Of a DNA stretch of 64,000 nucleotides, positions 9,362-18,231 are shown piece after piece; the stretch's first letter is position 1, and every line of letters starts with the position of its first letter. The DNA is from Xanthomonas sp. DAR 34887 (GTDB lineage Bacteria > Pseudomonadota > Gammaproteobacteria > Xanthomonadales > Xanthomonadaceae): NCBI RefSeq assembly GCF_041245805.1, contig NZ_CP162490.1, positions 1,155,001 to 1,219,000 of the forward strand, written 5' to 3'. The position numbers were made by a program, and so were the translations under genes. The notes beneath the pieces were generated by a model. The model was not told the origin of the DNA, searched no databases, and saw only the letters and a program-made list of their open reading frames with translations.

Positions 9362-9457
9362 GTCGTTTGTGCCGGCGGATGAGGAAAATCTGAATTTGCG
9401 ACCGATTGTCGCGCGCGACGCAGAACCATTTCACCGCCGATGGGTCAAACTCGGCAC

Positions 9458-10477
9458 ATGAACACCACGCCCTCCAGCTTCGAGCCCACTCCCGCCACGT
9501 CCGAGCAGCAGCGCCTGCACGCGGCATTCCTCGCCCTGCGCGACGGCCTGTCCGAAACCATCGTCGGCCAGTCCGCGCTGGTGGAGCGCTTGCTGATCGC
9601 GTTGCTCGCCGATGGCCACCTGCTGGTCGAAGGCGCGCCCGGCCTGGCCAAGACCACCGCGATCCGCGCGCTGGCCTCGCGGCTGGAGGCGGACTTCGCC
9701 CGCGTCCAGTTCACCCCGGACCTGTTGCCGGCCGACCTGACCGGAACCGAGGTATGGCGTCCGCAGGAAAGCCGCTTCGAGTTCCTGCCGGGGCCGATCT
9801 TCCATCCGATCCTGCTCGCCGACGAGATCAACCGCGCGCCGGCCAAGGTGCAGTCGGCGCTGCTGGAAGCCATGGGCGAGCGCCAGGTCACCGTCGGCCG
9901 GCATACCTATGCGCTGCCGAAGCTGTTCCTGGTGATGGCGACGCAGAACCCGATCGAGCAGGAAGGCACGTTCCCGCTGCCGGAAGCGCAGTTGGACCGG
10001 TTCCTGATGCACGTGCGGATCGGCTATCCCGAGGCCGCCGCCGAGGCCGAGATCCTGCGCCTGGCGCGCGAGCGCGCGCGCGAAACCCTGGAACACGGCG
10101 AGGTGCCGCCGCAGCGGATGCCACTGGACGATGTGTTCGCCGCACGGCGTGCGGTGCTGTCGCTGCACATGGCGCCGCCGCTGGAGCGCTATCTGATCGA
10201 ACTGGTGCTGGCCTCGCGCGACGCCAGCGGCTACGACCCGGCACTGGGGCGGCGCATCGCCTGGGGCGCCAGCCCGCGCGGCTCGATCGCGCTGGAGCGC
10301 TGCGCGCGCGCGCGGGCCTGGCTGGCGGGCCGCGATTTCGTCACCCCGGACGACGTGCGTGCGGTGGCGCCGGACGTGCTGCGCCATCGCGTGCTGCCCA
10401 GCTACGAAGCCACCGCCGAGGGCTGGGACGGCGATCGGCTGGTCGCCGCGCTGCTGGACAAGGTGCCGCCGCCTTGA
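9458..10477 (+). CDS. MoxR-family AAA+ ATPase
   Basis: 339-residue MoxR-type AAA+ chaperone-like ATPase. Walker A is GAPGLAKTTAI (about residue 58-68), Walker B is ILLADEINRAPAKVQSALLE, sensor 1 is FLVMATQNPIEQEG, followed by LPEAQLDRFLMH and a C-terminal lid with SPRGSIALERCARA. MoxR proteins act with VWA-domain partners to insert cofactors or assemble complexes, and the next five genes include two VWA proteins. The start at 9458 (MNTTPSSF) is chosen over an ATG 18 bases upstream; neither has a strong ribosome site. First gene of the bat-like operon. Confidence 0.92.
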   Translation: MNTTPSSFEPTPATSEQQRLHAAFLALRDGLSETIVGQSALVERLLIALLADGHLLVEGAPGLAKTTAIRALASRLEADFARVQFTPDLLPADLTGTEVWRPQESRFEFLPGPIFHPILLADEINRAPAKVQSALLEAMGERQVTVGRHTYALPKLFLVMATQNPIEQEGTFPLPEAQLDRFLMHVRIGYPEAAAEAEILRLARERARETLEHGEVPPQRMPLDDVFAARRAVLSLHMAPPLERYLIELVLASRDASGYDPALGRRIAWGASPRGSIALERCARARAWLAGRDFVTPDDVRAVAPDVLRHRVLPSYEATAEGWDGDRLVAALLDKVPPP

Positions 10478-10584
10478 GCGGGCGCCAGCACCAATTCGGA
10501 CGGCTGCAGCACCGCTGCGCTCCGGTGTATCGCGCTGCGGTGCCGCCAGTGCGCGGCAGCGTGACGCAGGCGAGGTAAGCGACG

Positions 10585-11529
10585 ATGGCGGTGCAGGTGA
10601 TGCCCCCGCAGACGCTGCGCGTCGATGCCGCGACCGGCGCGGATGGCGTGCGGCCGACCCTGGCCGAGCTGGTGGCGCTGCGCGCGGCAGTGGTGCGGGT
10701 GCCGCCGCCGCGGCGCGGCCGGCATGGCCTCAGCGGCAGCGCGCCGGCGGCGCTGCGCGGTCGCGGCATGGAATACGCCGAGTCGCGCGAATACGTGGCC
10801 GGCGACGACGTACGCCATATCGACTGGCGGCTCACCGCGCGCAGCGGGCGCACCCATACCAAGCTGTTCCAGGCCGAGCGCGAGCGGCTCAGCCTGATCG
10901 TGGCCGATACCGCGCCGACGCTGTATTTCGGCACCCGCGTGCGGTTCAAGTCGGTGCAGGCGGCGCGTGCGGGGGCGGTGGCGGCGTGGACCGCGCAGCG
11001 CCAGGGCGACCGCCTGGCCGCCTTGCGCGGCAGTCGCAGCGAGGCGCCGGTACCGCCGGCGGCCGGGCCGCGCGGCGCGTTGCGCGTGCTCGATGCGCTG
11101 GCGCGCTGGTACGCGCAACCGCCGCAGGACGATGCAGGCCTCGGCGTGGCGCTGGAACACGCGGCCAAGCTGTTGCGGCCGGGCTCACGGCTGGTGGTGC
11201 TGGCCGATCCGGCCAGCGCGAACGCGATTCCGGCGGCGCGCTGGGCCGGGCTGGCGCTGCACAGCGATGTGGTGCTGCTGCTGCTGGCCGACGCGCTGGA
11301 ACTGCAGCCGCCGCGGGCGGCGTTGCCGTTCTGGGCTGGCGGGCGCCGGGTGGAAATCGATCTGCTGGCGGCCAGTGCGCAACAGCGCTGGCACGAACAG
11401 TTCGTCGCACCGCTGGAAACGCTGGCGGCCGAACTGCCCGGCCGCGGCGTGCAAGTGCGCGTGCTGCGCAGCGATGCGGCCAGCGAATCCTGGCTGCTGC
11501 CGGTAATCGGCGGGAGCGCGCCGCGATGA
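10585..11529 (+). CDS. DUF58 domain protein of the MoxR/bat operon
   Basis: 314 residues with the DUF58 core GRGMEYAESREYVAGDDVRHIDWRLTAR (given here as two blocks: GRGMEYAESREYVAGDD, then VRHIDWRLTAR) near residues 60-90. This is the motif defining the family that follows MoxR in bacterial aerotolerance operons. The C-terminal half has a VWA-like fold (RLVVLADPASANAI). No membrane segment is seen, unlike larger DUF58 proteins. It starts 107 bases after moxR and its stop overlaps the next gene by four bases (ATGA). The role is inferred from context: a partner of MoxR in assembling or protecting envelope complexes; no enzymatic activity is known. Confidence 0.9.
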   Translation: MAVQVMPPQTLRVDAATGADGVRPTLAELVALRAAVVRVPPPRRGRHGLSGSAPAALRGRGMEYAESREYVAGDDVRHIDWRLTARSGRTHTKLFQAERERLSLIVADTAPTLYFGTRVRFKSVQAARAGAVAAWTAQRQGDRLAALRGSRSEAPVPPAAGPRGALRVLDALARWYAQPPQDDAGLGVALEHAAKLLRPGSRLVVLADPASANAIPAARWAGLALHSDVVLLLLADALELQPPRAALPFWAGGRRVEIDLLAASAQQRWHEQFVAPLETLAAELPGRGVQVRVLRSDAASESWLLPVIGGSAPR

Positions 11530-11981
11530 CGCCGCAACAGTTGCCGCTGCGCGATGTGCATCTGCCGCCGGCGCCGCCGTGGTGGCCGCCGGCGCCGGGT
11601 TGGTTGCTGCTTGGCGCAGCGCTGTTGTTGGCGCTGGGCATCGCGCTCGGCTTGTGGGTCTGGCGACGTGCGCGGCGACGCCGCTGGCAGCGCCAGTTCG
11701 ATGCGGCGCTCGGCAGCGGCGCCGCGCCTGCACAAGTGGCCGCGGTGTCGGAACTGCTGCGCCGCGCGGCGCGGCGCCGCGACCCGGCCGCCGCGGCGCT
11801 GCAGGGCGAGCCATGGCTGCGCTTTCTCGACGGGGACAAGCGCCGGGATTTTTCCGCGGGACCGGGCCGCGTGCTGCTCGATGGCGGGTATCGGCGCGAC
11901 CTGGAGCATGCGCAGCTGCAGGCGCTGCTGCCGCTGGCGCGGCGCCGCTTCCTCGAACTGATGGGCGGGCGCGGCGGGTGA
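11526..11981 (+). CDS. DUF4381 single-pass membrane protein
   Basis: 151 residues. The proline-rich N-terminus (LRDVHLPPAPPWWPPAPGW) leads into one membrane helix (about 25-46) and a very arginine-rich cytoplasmic segment (WRRARRRRWQRQF). The LRDVHLPPxPxWWPPAPGWW pattern followed by a helix is the hallmark of DUF4381, which sits between DUF58 and the VWA genes in moxR operons. It overlaps its neighbours on both sides (four bases upstream, one base downstream), so it is translated as part of the operon. Function unknown; by position it may be a small adaptor for the VWA membrane proteins. Confidence 0.88.
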   Translation: MTPQQLPLRDVHLPPAPPWWPPAPGWLLLGAALLLALGIALGLWVWRRARRRRWQRQFDAALGSGAAPAQVAAVSELLRRAARRRDPAAAALQGEPWLRFLDGDKRRDFSAGPGRVLLDGGYRRDLEHAQLQALLPLARRRFLELMGGRGG

Positions 11982-13009
11982 TGGCGATGAGTACGCTTTC
12001 GCTGCACTGGCAAAGCCTCAGCGATCTGCTCGCCGGGTTCGCCTGGCCGTGGATGTGGCTGGCGATGCCGTTGCCGCTGCTGGCCCGCCTGTTGCTGCCA
12101 GCGCAGCGCGGCAGCGCACCGGCCTTGCGCGTGCCCTATGGGGCGCGGTTGCAGGCGGTGGCGGCCGCGCCCGCGCGCGGCGGCCTGTGGCGGGTCGGCC
12201 TGTGGCTGACCTGGCTGGCCTGGTTCTGCCTGTGCGGTGCGGCGGCGCGGCCGCTGCAACTGGGCGAGCCGATCTCGCCGCCGCAGCAGGCGCGGCAACT
12301 GATGCTGGCGGTGGACCTGTCCGGCAGCATGAGCGAGCCGGACATGACCCTGGGCGGGCGCGTGGTGGATCGGCTGACCGCGGCCAAGGCGGTGCTGGCC
12401 GACTTCCTCGACCGCCGCGACGGCGACCGGATCGGCCTGCTGGTGTTCGGCCAGCAGGCGTATGCGCTGACGCCGCTGACCGCCGACCTGGCGACGGTGC
12501 GCGACCAGTTGCGCGACAGCGTGGTCGGCCTGGCCGGGCGCGAGACCGCGCTCGGCGATGCGATCGCGCTGTCGGTCAAGCGCCTGCGCGAGCAGCCGCA
12601 GGGCGACCGGGTGCTGATCGTGCTGACCGATGGCGTCAATACCGCTGGCGTGCTGGAACCGACCAAGGCGGCGGAACTGGCCAAGGCCGAGCACGTGCGC
12701 GTCTACACCATCGCCTTCGGTGGCGCCGGCGGCTATTCGCTGTTCGGCTTGCCGATGCCCGGCGGCGGTGGCGACGATCAGGTCGACGAGGACACCTTGC
12801 GCAAGATCGCGCAGGACACCGGCGGGCGCTTCTTCCGCGCCCGCGATACCGAGCAACTGGTCTCGATCTATGCCGAGCTGGAGCGCCTGGAGCCGGTACG
12901 CTCGGCCGGTCCGGCGGTGCGCCCGCGGATCGAGCGCTATGCGTGGCCGCTGGGCGCGTCGCTGCTGCTGGGAGTGATGGGCTTCATCTGGCCTTGGAGG
13001 CGGCAATGA
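11981..13009 (+). CDS. VWA-domain membrane protein, BatA-like
   Basis: 342 residues: two membrane helices near the N-terminus (around residues 20-40 and 70-90), a VWA domain, and a C-terminal helix (WPLGASLLLGVMGFIW). The MIDAS metal site is complete: DLSGS (VDLSGSMSEPDM), a threonine in LTPLTADLAT and TDG in VLIVLTDGVNTAG. This is the BatA arrangement, with the VWA domain facing the periplasm. The start at 11981 overlaps the previous stop by one base; an ATG at 11987 is an equal alternative. It probably works with the next VWA protein and MoxR. A glycine-rich loop (FGGAGGYSLFGLPMPGGGGD) sits late in the VWA fold, as in other members. Confidence 0.9.
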   Translation: MAMSTLSLHWQSLSDLLAGFAWPWMWLAMPLPLLARLLLPAQRGSAPALRVPYGARLQAVAAAPARGGLWRVGLWLTWLAWFCLCGAAARPLQLGEPISPPQQARQLMLAVDLSGSMSEPDMTLGGRVVDRLTAAKAVLADFLDRRDGDRIGLLVFGQQAYALTPLTADLATVRDQLRDSVVGLAGRETALGDAIALSVKRLREQPQGDRVLIVLTDGVNTAGVLEPTKAAELAKAEHVRVYTIAFGGAGGYSLFGLPMPGGGGDDQVDEDTLRKIAQDTGGRFFRARDTEQLVSIYAELERLEPVRSAGPAVRPRIERYAWPLGASLLLGVMGFIWPWRRQ

Positions 13010-14814
13010 ACGCGGTGCTCGGCTTCCTGGAGGCATTGCATCTGTTGCGCCCGCAGTGGTTGTGGGCATTGACGCTGCTGCCGTTGCTGGGCTGGAGCTG
13101 GCTGCGTCGGCGTCGGCGCCGCAATGTATGGCGGCACGCGGTGGACGCGCATCTGCTGCCGCATCTGCTGGCGAAGGAGGATGGCCGGCGATCGCTGTCG
13201 GGGATGTGGCTGGCCGCGCTGGGCTACGTACTCGCGGTGGTGGCGCTGTCCGGACCGAGCTGGCGCCAGGAACAGCAGCCGCTGTGGCAGTCGCGCACGC
13301 CGCTGGTGATCGCGCTGGATCTGTCGCCGCGGATCGAAGCCGGCGACCTGCCGCCGTCGCGATTGCTGCAGGCACGCGCCAAGCTGGCGACGCTGCTGCG
13401 CGAACGTGCCGGCGGCGAAGTCGCGTTGCTGGCCTATGCCGGCGAACCCTATACCGTCGCACCGTTGACCGACGACGCGGCCAACGTCGCGCTGTTCCTG
13501 GACGCGCTGTCGCCGCAGGTGATGCCGGCGCCTGGGCAGCGCACCGATCTGGCCATCGATTGGGCGGCACAGCTGCTGCGACAGGCCGGTTTCACCCGCG
13601 GCGACATCCTGCTGCTCAGCGACCAGGCCGACGCGCAGGCGCAGCAGGCCGCGGCGCGTGCGGCCGGGCAGGGCTACCGGGTGTCGGTGCTGGGATTGGG
13701 CACCGCGCAGGGCGCGGCCTATCGCGATAGCCAGGGCGGCGTTGGTCACGCGCAGCTGGATGCCGGTTCGCTGCAGGCGCTGGCCAGCGCCGGCAACGGC
13801 CGCTACGCCGCGCTGACGCCCACCGACGCCGATCTGCGCGGTCTGGGCGTGCTGCAACCGGCGCAGCAGGAAGACGCGACAGCCGCCGGCGAGCGCAGCG
13901 GCAAGGTCTGGCTGGACCAGGGCTATTGGCTGCTGCCGCCGCTGCTGCTGTTGGCCCTGTTCGCGTTTCGCCGCCGTGGCGGCGCTGCGCTGCTGCTGGT
14001 GGCGCTGCTGCCGTTGGCGATGCCACAGCCGGCGCATGCGGCGGCGGCCGAGGCGGCCAGTGGCGATTGGTGGCGGCGCCCCGACCAGGTGCGCCAGCAA
14101 CGCCTGGACGCGGGCGTGCAGGCCTACCGCAAGGGCGATTTCGCCGCCGCGCAGCAACAGTTCCAAGGCGTCGACAGCGACCAGGGCTGGTACAACCTGG
14201 GCAATGCCTTGGCCCGCCAGGGCCGCTACGACGAGGCGATCGACGCCTACGACAAGGCGTTGCGGCAGCATCCGCAGATGGCCGACGCGATCGCCAACCG
14301 CGCCGCGGTCGATGCCGCGCGCAAGCGCCAGTCCGGGCAGAACAACGCCGCGCAGAACAAGCCGGGACAGCAGGGCAAGCAGCAATCGCAGCAGAACCAG
14401 AAGGGCCAGTCGCAGCCGGGTGCCGGCGGCGCGCCGAAGGGCCAGGATCCGTCGCAGGCCAAGGCGCCGGCGGATGCGCAAGGCCAGCCGGGGCAGAAGA
14501 ATGCGCAGTCGCAGGCCGGGTCCAAGGAAAAGGATGCGACGCCGCCGGGGCCGCCGAAGCCGGGCGATGCGCAGGCGCAGCAGCAGGCCGACGCGGCGCA
14601 GCGCCAGCAGATGCAACAGGCGATGGCGCAGCAGGGCGCGGCAGGCAAGCAAGCGGACGCACGCGCCGCCGCCGCGGCGGCGGAAACCCCGCAGCAGCGC
14701 GAACAGCGCCAGGCGGTGGAAGCATGGCTGCGGCGGGTGCCGGACGATCCGGGCAACCTGCTGCGCGCCAAATTCAAGCTCGAACACGAACGCAGGCAGC
14801 GGGAAGGACCATGA
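13006..14814 (+). CDS. VWA and TPR membrane protein, BatB/BatC fusion-like
   Basis: 602 residues. Two N-terminal membrane helices, a VWA domain (about 85-300), a helix (about 308-325), a second hydrophobic segment ending in AHA (about 327-347), then periplasmic TPR repeats (QAYRKGDFAAAQQQFQGV; NLGNALARQGRYDEAIDAYD). A long Gln/Pro/Ala-rich tail (about 440-560) precedes a short helical C-terminus. The gene corresponds to BatB plus BatC fused. The MIDAS is degenerate: LDLSPRIEAGD has Arg where the last Ser of DxSxS should be, and LLLSDQAD replaces TDG, so metal binding is doubtful. It overlaps batA and batD by four bases each. Confidence 0.9.
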   Translation: MNAVLGFLEALHLLRPQWLWALTLLPLLGWSWLRRRRRRNVWRHAVDAHLLPHLLAKEDGRRSLSGMWLAALGYVLAVVALSGPSWRQEQQPLWQSRTPLVIALDLSPRIEAGDLPPSRLLQARAKLATLLRERAGGEVALLAYAGEPYTVAPLTDDAANVALFLDALSPQVMPAPGQRTDLAIDWAAQLLRQAGFTRGDILLLSDQADAQAQQAAARAAGQGYRVSVLGLGTAQGAAYRDSQGGVGHAQLDAGSLQALASAGNGRYAALTPTDADLRGLGVLQPAQQEDATAAGERSGKVWLDQGYWLLPPLLLLALFAFRRRGGAALLLVALLPLAMPQPAHAAAAEAASGDWWRRPDQVRQQRLDAGVQAYRKGDFAAAQQQFQGVDSDQGWYNLGNALARQGRYDEAIDAYDKALRQHPQMADAIANRAAVDAARKRQSGQNNAAQNKPGQQGKQQSQQNQKGQSQPGAGGAPKGQDPSQAKAPADAQGQPGQKNAQSQAGSKEKDATPPGPPKPGDAQAQQQADAAQRQQMQQAMAQQGAAGKQADARAAAAAAETPQQREQRQAVEAWLRRVPDDPGNLLRAKFKLEHERRQREGP

Positions 14815-16583
14815 TCGAACGCAAGCAACGCCGCTGGCGCGGGGGCGTATCCGCGATGCGGATGCGATCGGTACTGCTGACGGTGTGGGCAGCCGTGTTG
14901 CTGGCCACGCTGGCGCTGCCGGCCGCGGCCGCGACCCGTGCCTGGCTGGACCGCGACAGCATCGGCGCCGGCGAAAGCGTCACCCTCAACATCGAGACCG
15001 ACCAGCGCGTGGCGGCGCCGGAGTACGCGCCGCTGCGCGCGCAGTTCGCGCTCAGCGACGAGGTCAGCAGCCGGCAGATGCAGATCGTCAATGGCCAGGT
15101 CACGGCCAAGTCGCTGTTCGGCGTGGCGCTGACCCCGCGCGGCACCGGCACGATCGACATCCCGTCGGTGCAGGTGGGCAACGAGCGCACCGCGCCGTTG
15201 CGGCTGCAAGTCGCGGCCGCCGCGGCGGCGCCGGCCGGCAGCACCCGCGCCGGCGATCCGGCGCAGCTCGGCAACGCCGACGTGTTCGTGCAGACCGTGG
15301 CCGACGACGCGCAGCCGTATGTGCAGCAGAGCGTGGGCGTGGTGGTGCGGCTGTACCTGGGCGTGCCGCTGACCTCGGGCGAACTGGATCTGGATCCGCC
15401 GGCCGGGGCGGCGCTGCAGCGCATCGGCGACGATATCCAAAGCCGGCGCGAGATCGACGGACGCATGTTCACCATCGTCGAGCGCCGTTATCTGCTGGTG
15501 CCGGAGCACAGCGGGCCGTTGACGCTGCCCGGCGCGCGCTTCCGCGGGCGCGGTCCCAGCGGCTTCTTCGACGATTATTTCGGCCGTGGCGGCGACCTCA
15601 GCGCGCGCAGCGCGGCGCAGGCCCTGCAGGTGCGCGCGCAACCGGCCAACGCGCCGCAGCCGTGGCTGCCGCTGCACGACCTGCGCCTGCGCTACACCGC
15701 CACGCCGCAGCGTGCGGCGGTGGGCGAGGCGGCCGACATCGTGGTCGAGGCCAGCGCGCGCGGCGCCACCCAGGCGCAGTTCCCGGAGTTGCCGACGCCG
15801 AGCGTCGATGGCGCGCAGGTGTTCGCCGAGCCGCCGCAGTTCGACGAGACGTTTGTCGACGGCAGCCCGCAACTGAAGATCACCCGGCGCTACTCGATCG
15901 TGCCGCAGACCGCTGGGCCGTTGCGGGTCAGCGGGCTGCGCGTGCCATGGTGGGACGTGGCGGCCGGCAATGCGCGCGAGGCCAGCTTGCCCGAGCTGAA
16001 CCTGCAGGTGCTGCCAGGGCGTGCCGCACCCGCCGCGCCTGCGACGCCGGCCAGCGTAGCGGCGCCGAGCCTGACGGTGGTGCCGACCGACAACGCGGTG
16101 ACTCCGACTCGCGCGGCGTCCGGATGGCTCGGGTCGTTGCCGCTGTGGATGGCGCTTGCCGGACTGTTCGCGCTGCTGTGGCTGGCGACGCTGCTGTGGG
16201 CCTGGCGCCGCAGCCGCGGTGCGCATGCGCCGGCCGGCGCATACGCTGCGCCGGCGGTAGCGGCAGGCGCGGCGCCGCGCGCCCGCTACGGCCTGCCCGA
16301 CCTGCGCAAGGCGCTGGATGCCGGCGGCCTGGACGAGGTCGCGGCGATCCTGTGCGCGCAGGCCGGCGTCGCCGACCTCGATGCGCTGCTGGCCCGCCTG
16401 GATGATCCGGCGCAACGCGAAGCGGTGGTGCGCCTGCAACGCGCACGCTGGGGCGGTGCCGGCGACGTGCCTGGCGCGCGTGCCGCGCTGCGCCAGGCGT
16501 TTTGGGCCGGGCCGCGTTGGCGCGACACGCCGCGCAAGCGTGGCAAGGACGAGCTGCCGCCGCTGTACCCGCGCGACGCGTAA
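14811..16583 (+). CDS. batD: BatD-family protein
   Basis: 590 residues. Signal peptide (about 1-40, ALPAAAATRA), then a long periplasmic region of repeated beta-sandwich domains. The opening AWLDRDSIGAGESVTLNIET and the later PARFRGRG/IPSVQVG-type blocks are typical of BatD (oxygen-tolerance family). A membrane helix near 440-465 (LPLWMALAGLFALLWLATLL) is followed by a cytoplasmic tail with an LRKALDAG helix and a basic end. Last gene of the moxR-bat operon (four-base overlap with the preceding gene). In Bacteroides this operon supports aerotolerance; in proteobacteria the role is less clear but is tied to the envelope. Confidence 0.9.
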   Translation: MIERKQRRWRGGVSAMRMRSVLLTVWAAVLLATLALPAAAATRAWLDRDSIGAGESVTLNIETDQRVAAPEYAPLRAQFALSDEVSSRQMQIVNGQVTAKSLFGVALTPRGTGTIDIPSVQVGNERTAPLRLQVAAAAAAPAGSTRAGDPAQLGNADVFVQTVADDAQPYVQQSVGVVVRLYLGVPLTSGELDLDPPAGAALQRIGDDIQSRREIDGRMFTIVERRYLLVPEHSGPLTLPGARFRGRGPSGFFDDYFGRGGDLSARSAAQALQVRAQPANAPQPWLPLHDLRLRYTATPQRAAVGEAADIVVEASARGATQAQFPELPTPSVDGAQVFAEPPQFDETFVDGSPQLKITRRYSIVPQTAGPLRVSGLRVPWWDVAAGNAREASLPELNLQVLPGRAAPAAPATPASVAAPSLTVVPTDNAVTPTRAASGWLGSLPLWMALAGLFALLWLATLLWAWRRSRGAHAPAGAYAAPAVAAGAAPRARYGLPDLRKALDAGGLDEVAAILCAQAGVADLDALLARLDDPAQREAVVRLQRARWGGAGDVPGARAALRQAFWAGPRWRDTPRKRGKDELPPLYPRDA

Positions 16584-16699
16584 GAACGTCGTCCTGGGGA
16601 CGAGCGGCGCGAGGCGCAGTGCACTGGCGAGGACGCTGGCTTGCGGCCTGCCGCTACGGGTTTGTTAAGCTCGGTGTTCCCTTCTGCAAGGCGCACACG

Positions 16700-17983
16700 A
16701 TGACCGACACCCCCGTGAAGGCCAAAACCGGCATGCCGTTGCATTGGAAAATGGCGATCGGTTTCGCTTTCGGGCTGGTGTTCGGCCTGGCCGTGCACAT
16801 GAGCGTGGGCGGCGATGCGGCCTGGGTGCAGGCGCTGACCACCTACCTAACCACGCCGTTGTCCAAGCTGTTCCTCAGCCTGATCTTCATGCTGATCGTG
16901 CCGCTGCTGTTCTCGGCGCTGGTGATGGGCATCTCCGAGATGGGCGACATCCGCGCGCTGGGCCGGATCGGCTGGAAGACGCTCGGCTACACGGTGGTGT
17001 TGTCGGGCATCGCGGTGCTGCTCGGACTGGTGCTGGTCAACGTGCTCAAGCCTGGCACCGGCGTGGACCACGCGCTGGCGCAGCAACTGCTGCAGCAGAA
17101 CGCGGAGCGCGCCGCGCAGATCGTCGACCAGAGCAAGGAGCAGCCGCGCGGCATGGACATGCTGCTGGCGATCGTGCCCGACAACGTGGTCGCCGCCGCC
17201 TCCAGCAACGGCGCGATCCTGTCGCTGATGTTCTTCGCGGTGATGTTCGGCGTGGGCATGGTGCTCAGCGACGACGCCAAGGTGGCCACGCTGCGGCGCG
17301 GCATCGAAGGTGTGTTCGAGATCTCGATGACCCTGATCGGGCTGGTGATCCGCCTGGCGCCGTACGCGGTGGCCTGCTTCATGTTCAATCTGGCGGCGCT
17401 GTTCGGCTTCGAACTGTTGATCCGGCTCGGCGCCTACGTCGGCGTGGTGGTGCTGGCGCTGGGCCTGCACATGGTGGTGACCTACGGGCTGGCGGTGAAG
17501 TTGGCCGGGCGCTCGCCGCTGGAGTTCTTCCGCGCCACCCGCGAGGCCACGGTGATGGCGTTCTCCACCGCCTCCAGCAACGCCACCTTGCCCACCGCGT
17601 TGCGCGTGGCCGACGAGATGGCGCTGCCGAGCAAGGTGTCGCGCTTCGTGCTGACCGTCGGCGCCACCGCCAACCAGAACGGCACGGCGCTGTTCGAAGG
17701 CGTCACCGTGATCTTCCTCGCCCAGTTCTTCGGTGTGGAGCTGAGCATCGCGCAGCAGTTCATGGTCATGCTGGTGTGCATCCTCGGCGGCATCGGCACC
17801 GCCGGCGTGCCGTCCGGCTCGCTGCCGGTGGTGGCGCTGATCTGCGCGATGGTCGGGGTGGACCCGGTCGGCATCGGCATGATCCTGGGCGTCAACCATT
17901 TCCTGGACATGTGCCGCACCGCGCTGAACGTGACCGGCGACCTGGCGTTGACCACGCTGGTGGCGAAAGGCGAGGACGGTTGA
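16700..17983 (+). CDS. Dicarboxylate/amino acid:cation symporter (DAACS family)
   Basis: 427-residue secondary transporter of the SDF/DAACS family, with about eight helices and two re-entrant loops. Family motifs are the serine-rich re-entrant loop STASSNATLPTAL (about 297-309), the cation-binding GATANQNGTALFEG and the second loop GGIGTAGVPSGS, followed by GVNHFLDMCRTALNVTGD. These place it with sodium- or proton-coupled dicarboxylate or glutamate carriers. It lacks the exact DctA or GltP signature I could use to name the substrate. The ATG at 16700 starts just before the first hydrophobic helix. It stands alone, between batD and a repeat-rich spacer. Confidence 0.9.
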   Translation: MTDTPVKAKTGMPLHWKMAIGFAFGLVFGLAVHMSVGGDAAWVQALTTYLTTPLSKLFLSLIFMLIVPLLFSALVMGISEMGDIRALGRIGWKTLGYTVVLSGIAVLLGLVLVNVLKPGTGVDHALAQQLLQQNAERAAQIVDQSKEQPRGMDMLLAIVPDNVVAAASSNGAILSLMFFAVMFGVGMVLSDDAKVATLRRGIEGVFEISMTLIGLVIRLAPYAVACFMFNLAALFGFELLIRLGAYVGVVVLALGLHMVVTYGLAVKLAGRSPLEFFRATREATVMAFSTASSNATLPTALRVADEMALPSKVSRFVLTVGATANQNGTALFEGVTVIFLAQFFGVELSIAQQFMVMLVCILGGIGTAGVPSGSLPVVALICAMVGVDPVGIGMILGVNHFLDMCRTALNVTGDLALTTLVAKGEDG

Positions 17984-17988
17984 GGGCC

Positions 17989-18180
17989 GGGATTAGGGAT
18001 TGGGGATTAGGGATTGGTAAAGGCGGCAGTGCGGACGCCCAAGCGGCTGCGTGTGTGAGCGGCTTTGAGTGCCGCGGCTGCTATCGGTAATGCCCGTCGC
18101 GGCTGAGGCCGCTCCTACAAGGCCTGGCGGCGTCCGTGCCGTGCCGTTGCGAATCCCCACTCCCGAATCCCGAATCCCCG
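17989..18180 (+). repeat. GGGATTnGGGATT repeat clusters in inverted orientation
   Basis: The spacer between the symporter and transketolase begins with short tandem GGGATT/GGGGATT units (about 17989-18017) and ends with their reverse complement (CGAATCCC units, about 18150-18180). A REP sequence lies between them. Such GGGAATC-type clusters are scattered intergenically in xanthomonads. The inverted pair could form a long stem or act as a weak terminator. No gene was seen in this 248-base spacer. Confidence 0.6.
18095..18119 (-). repeat. Single REP element
   Basis: One copy of the 25-base REP found across this window, read on the minus strand as a GTAG head followed by GAGCGGCCTCAGCCGC, with a one-base change from the commoner GAGCGGCTTCAGCCGC. 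It is unpaired here. Confidence 0.75.
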
Positions 18181-18231
18181 CCTGTGGGACAATAGCGGAC
18201 CCGAAGCCCCGTGCCCGCTAACAGAACCCAC

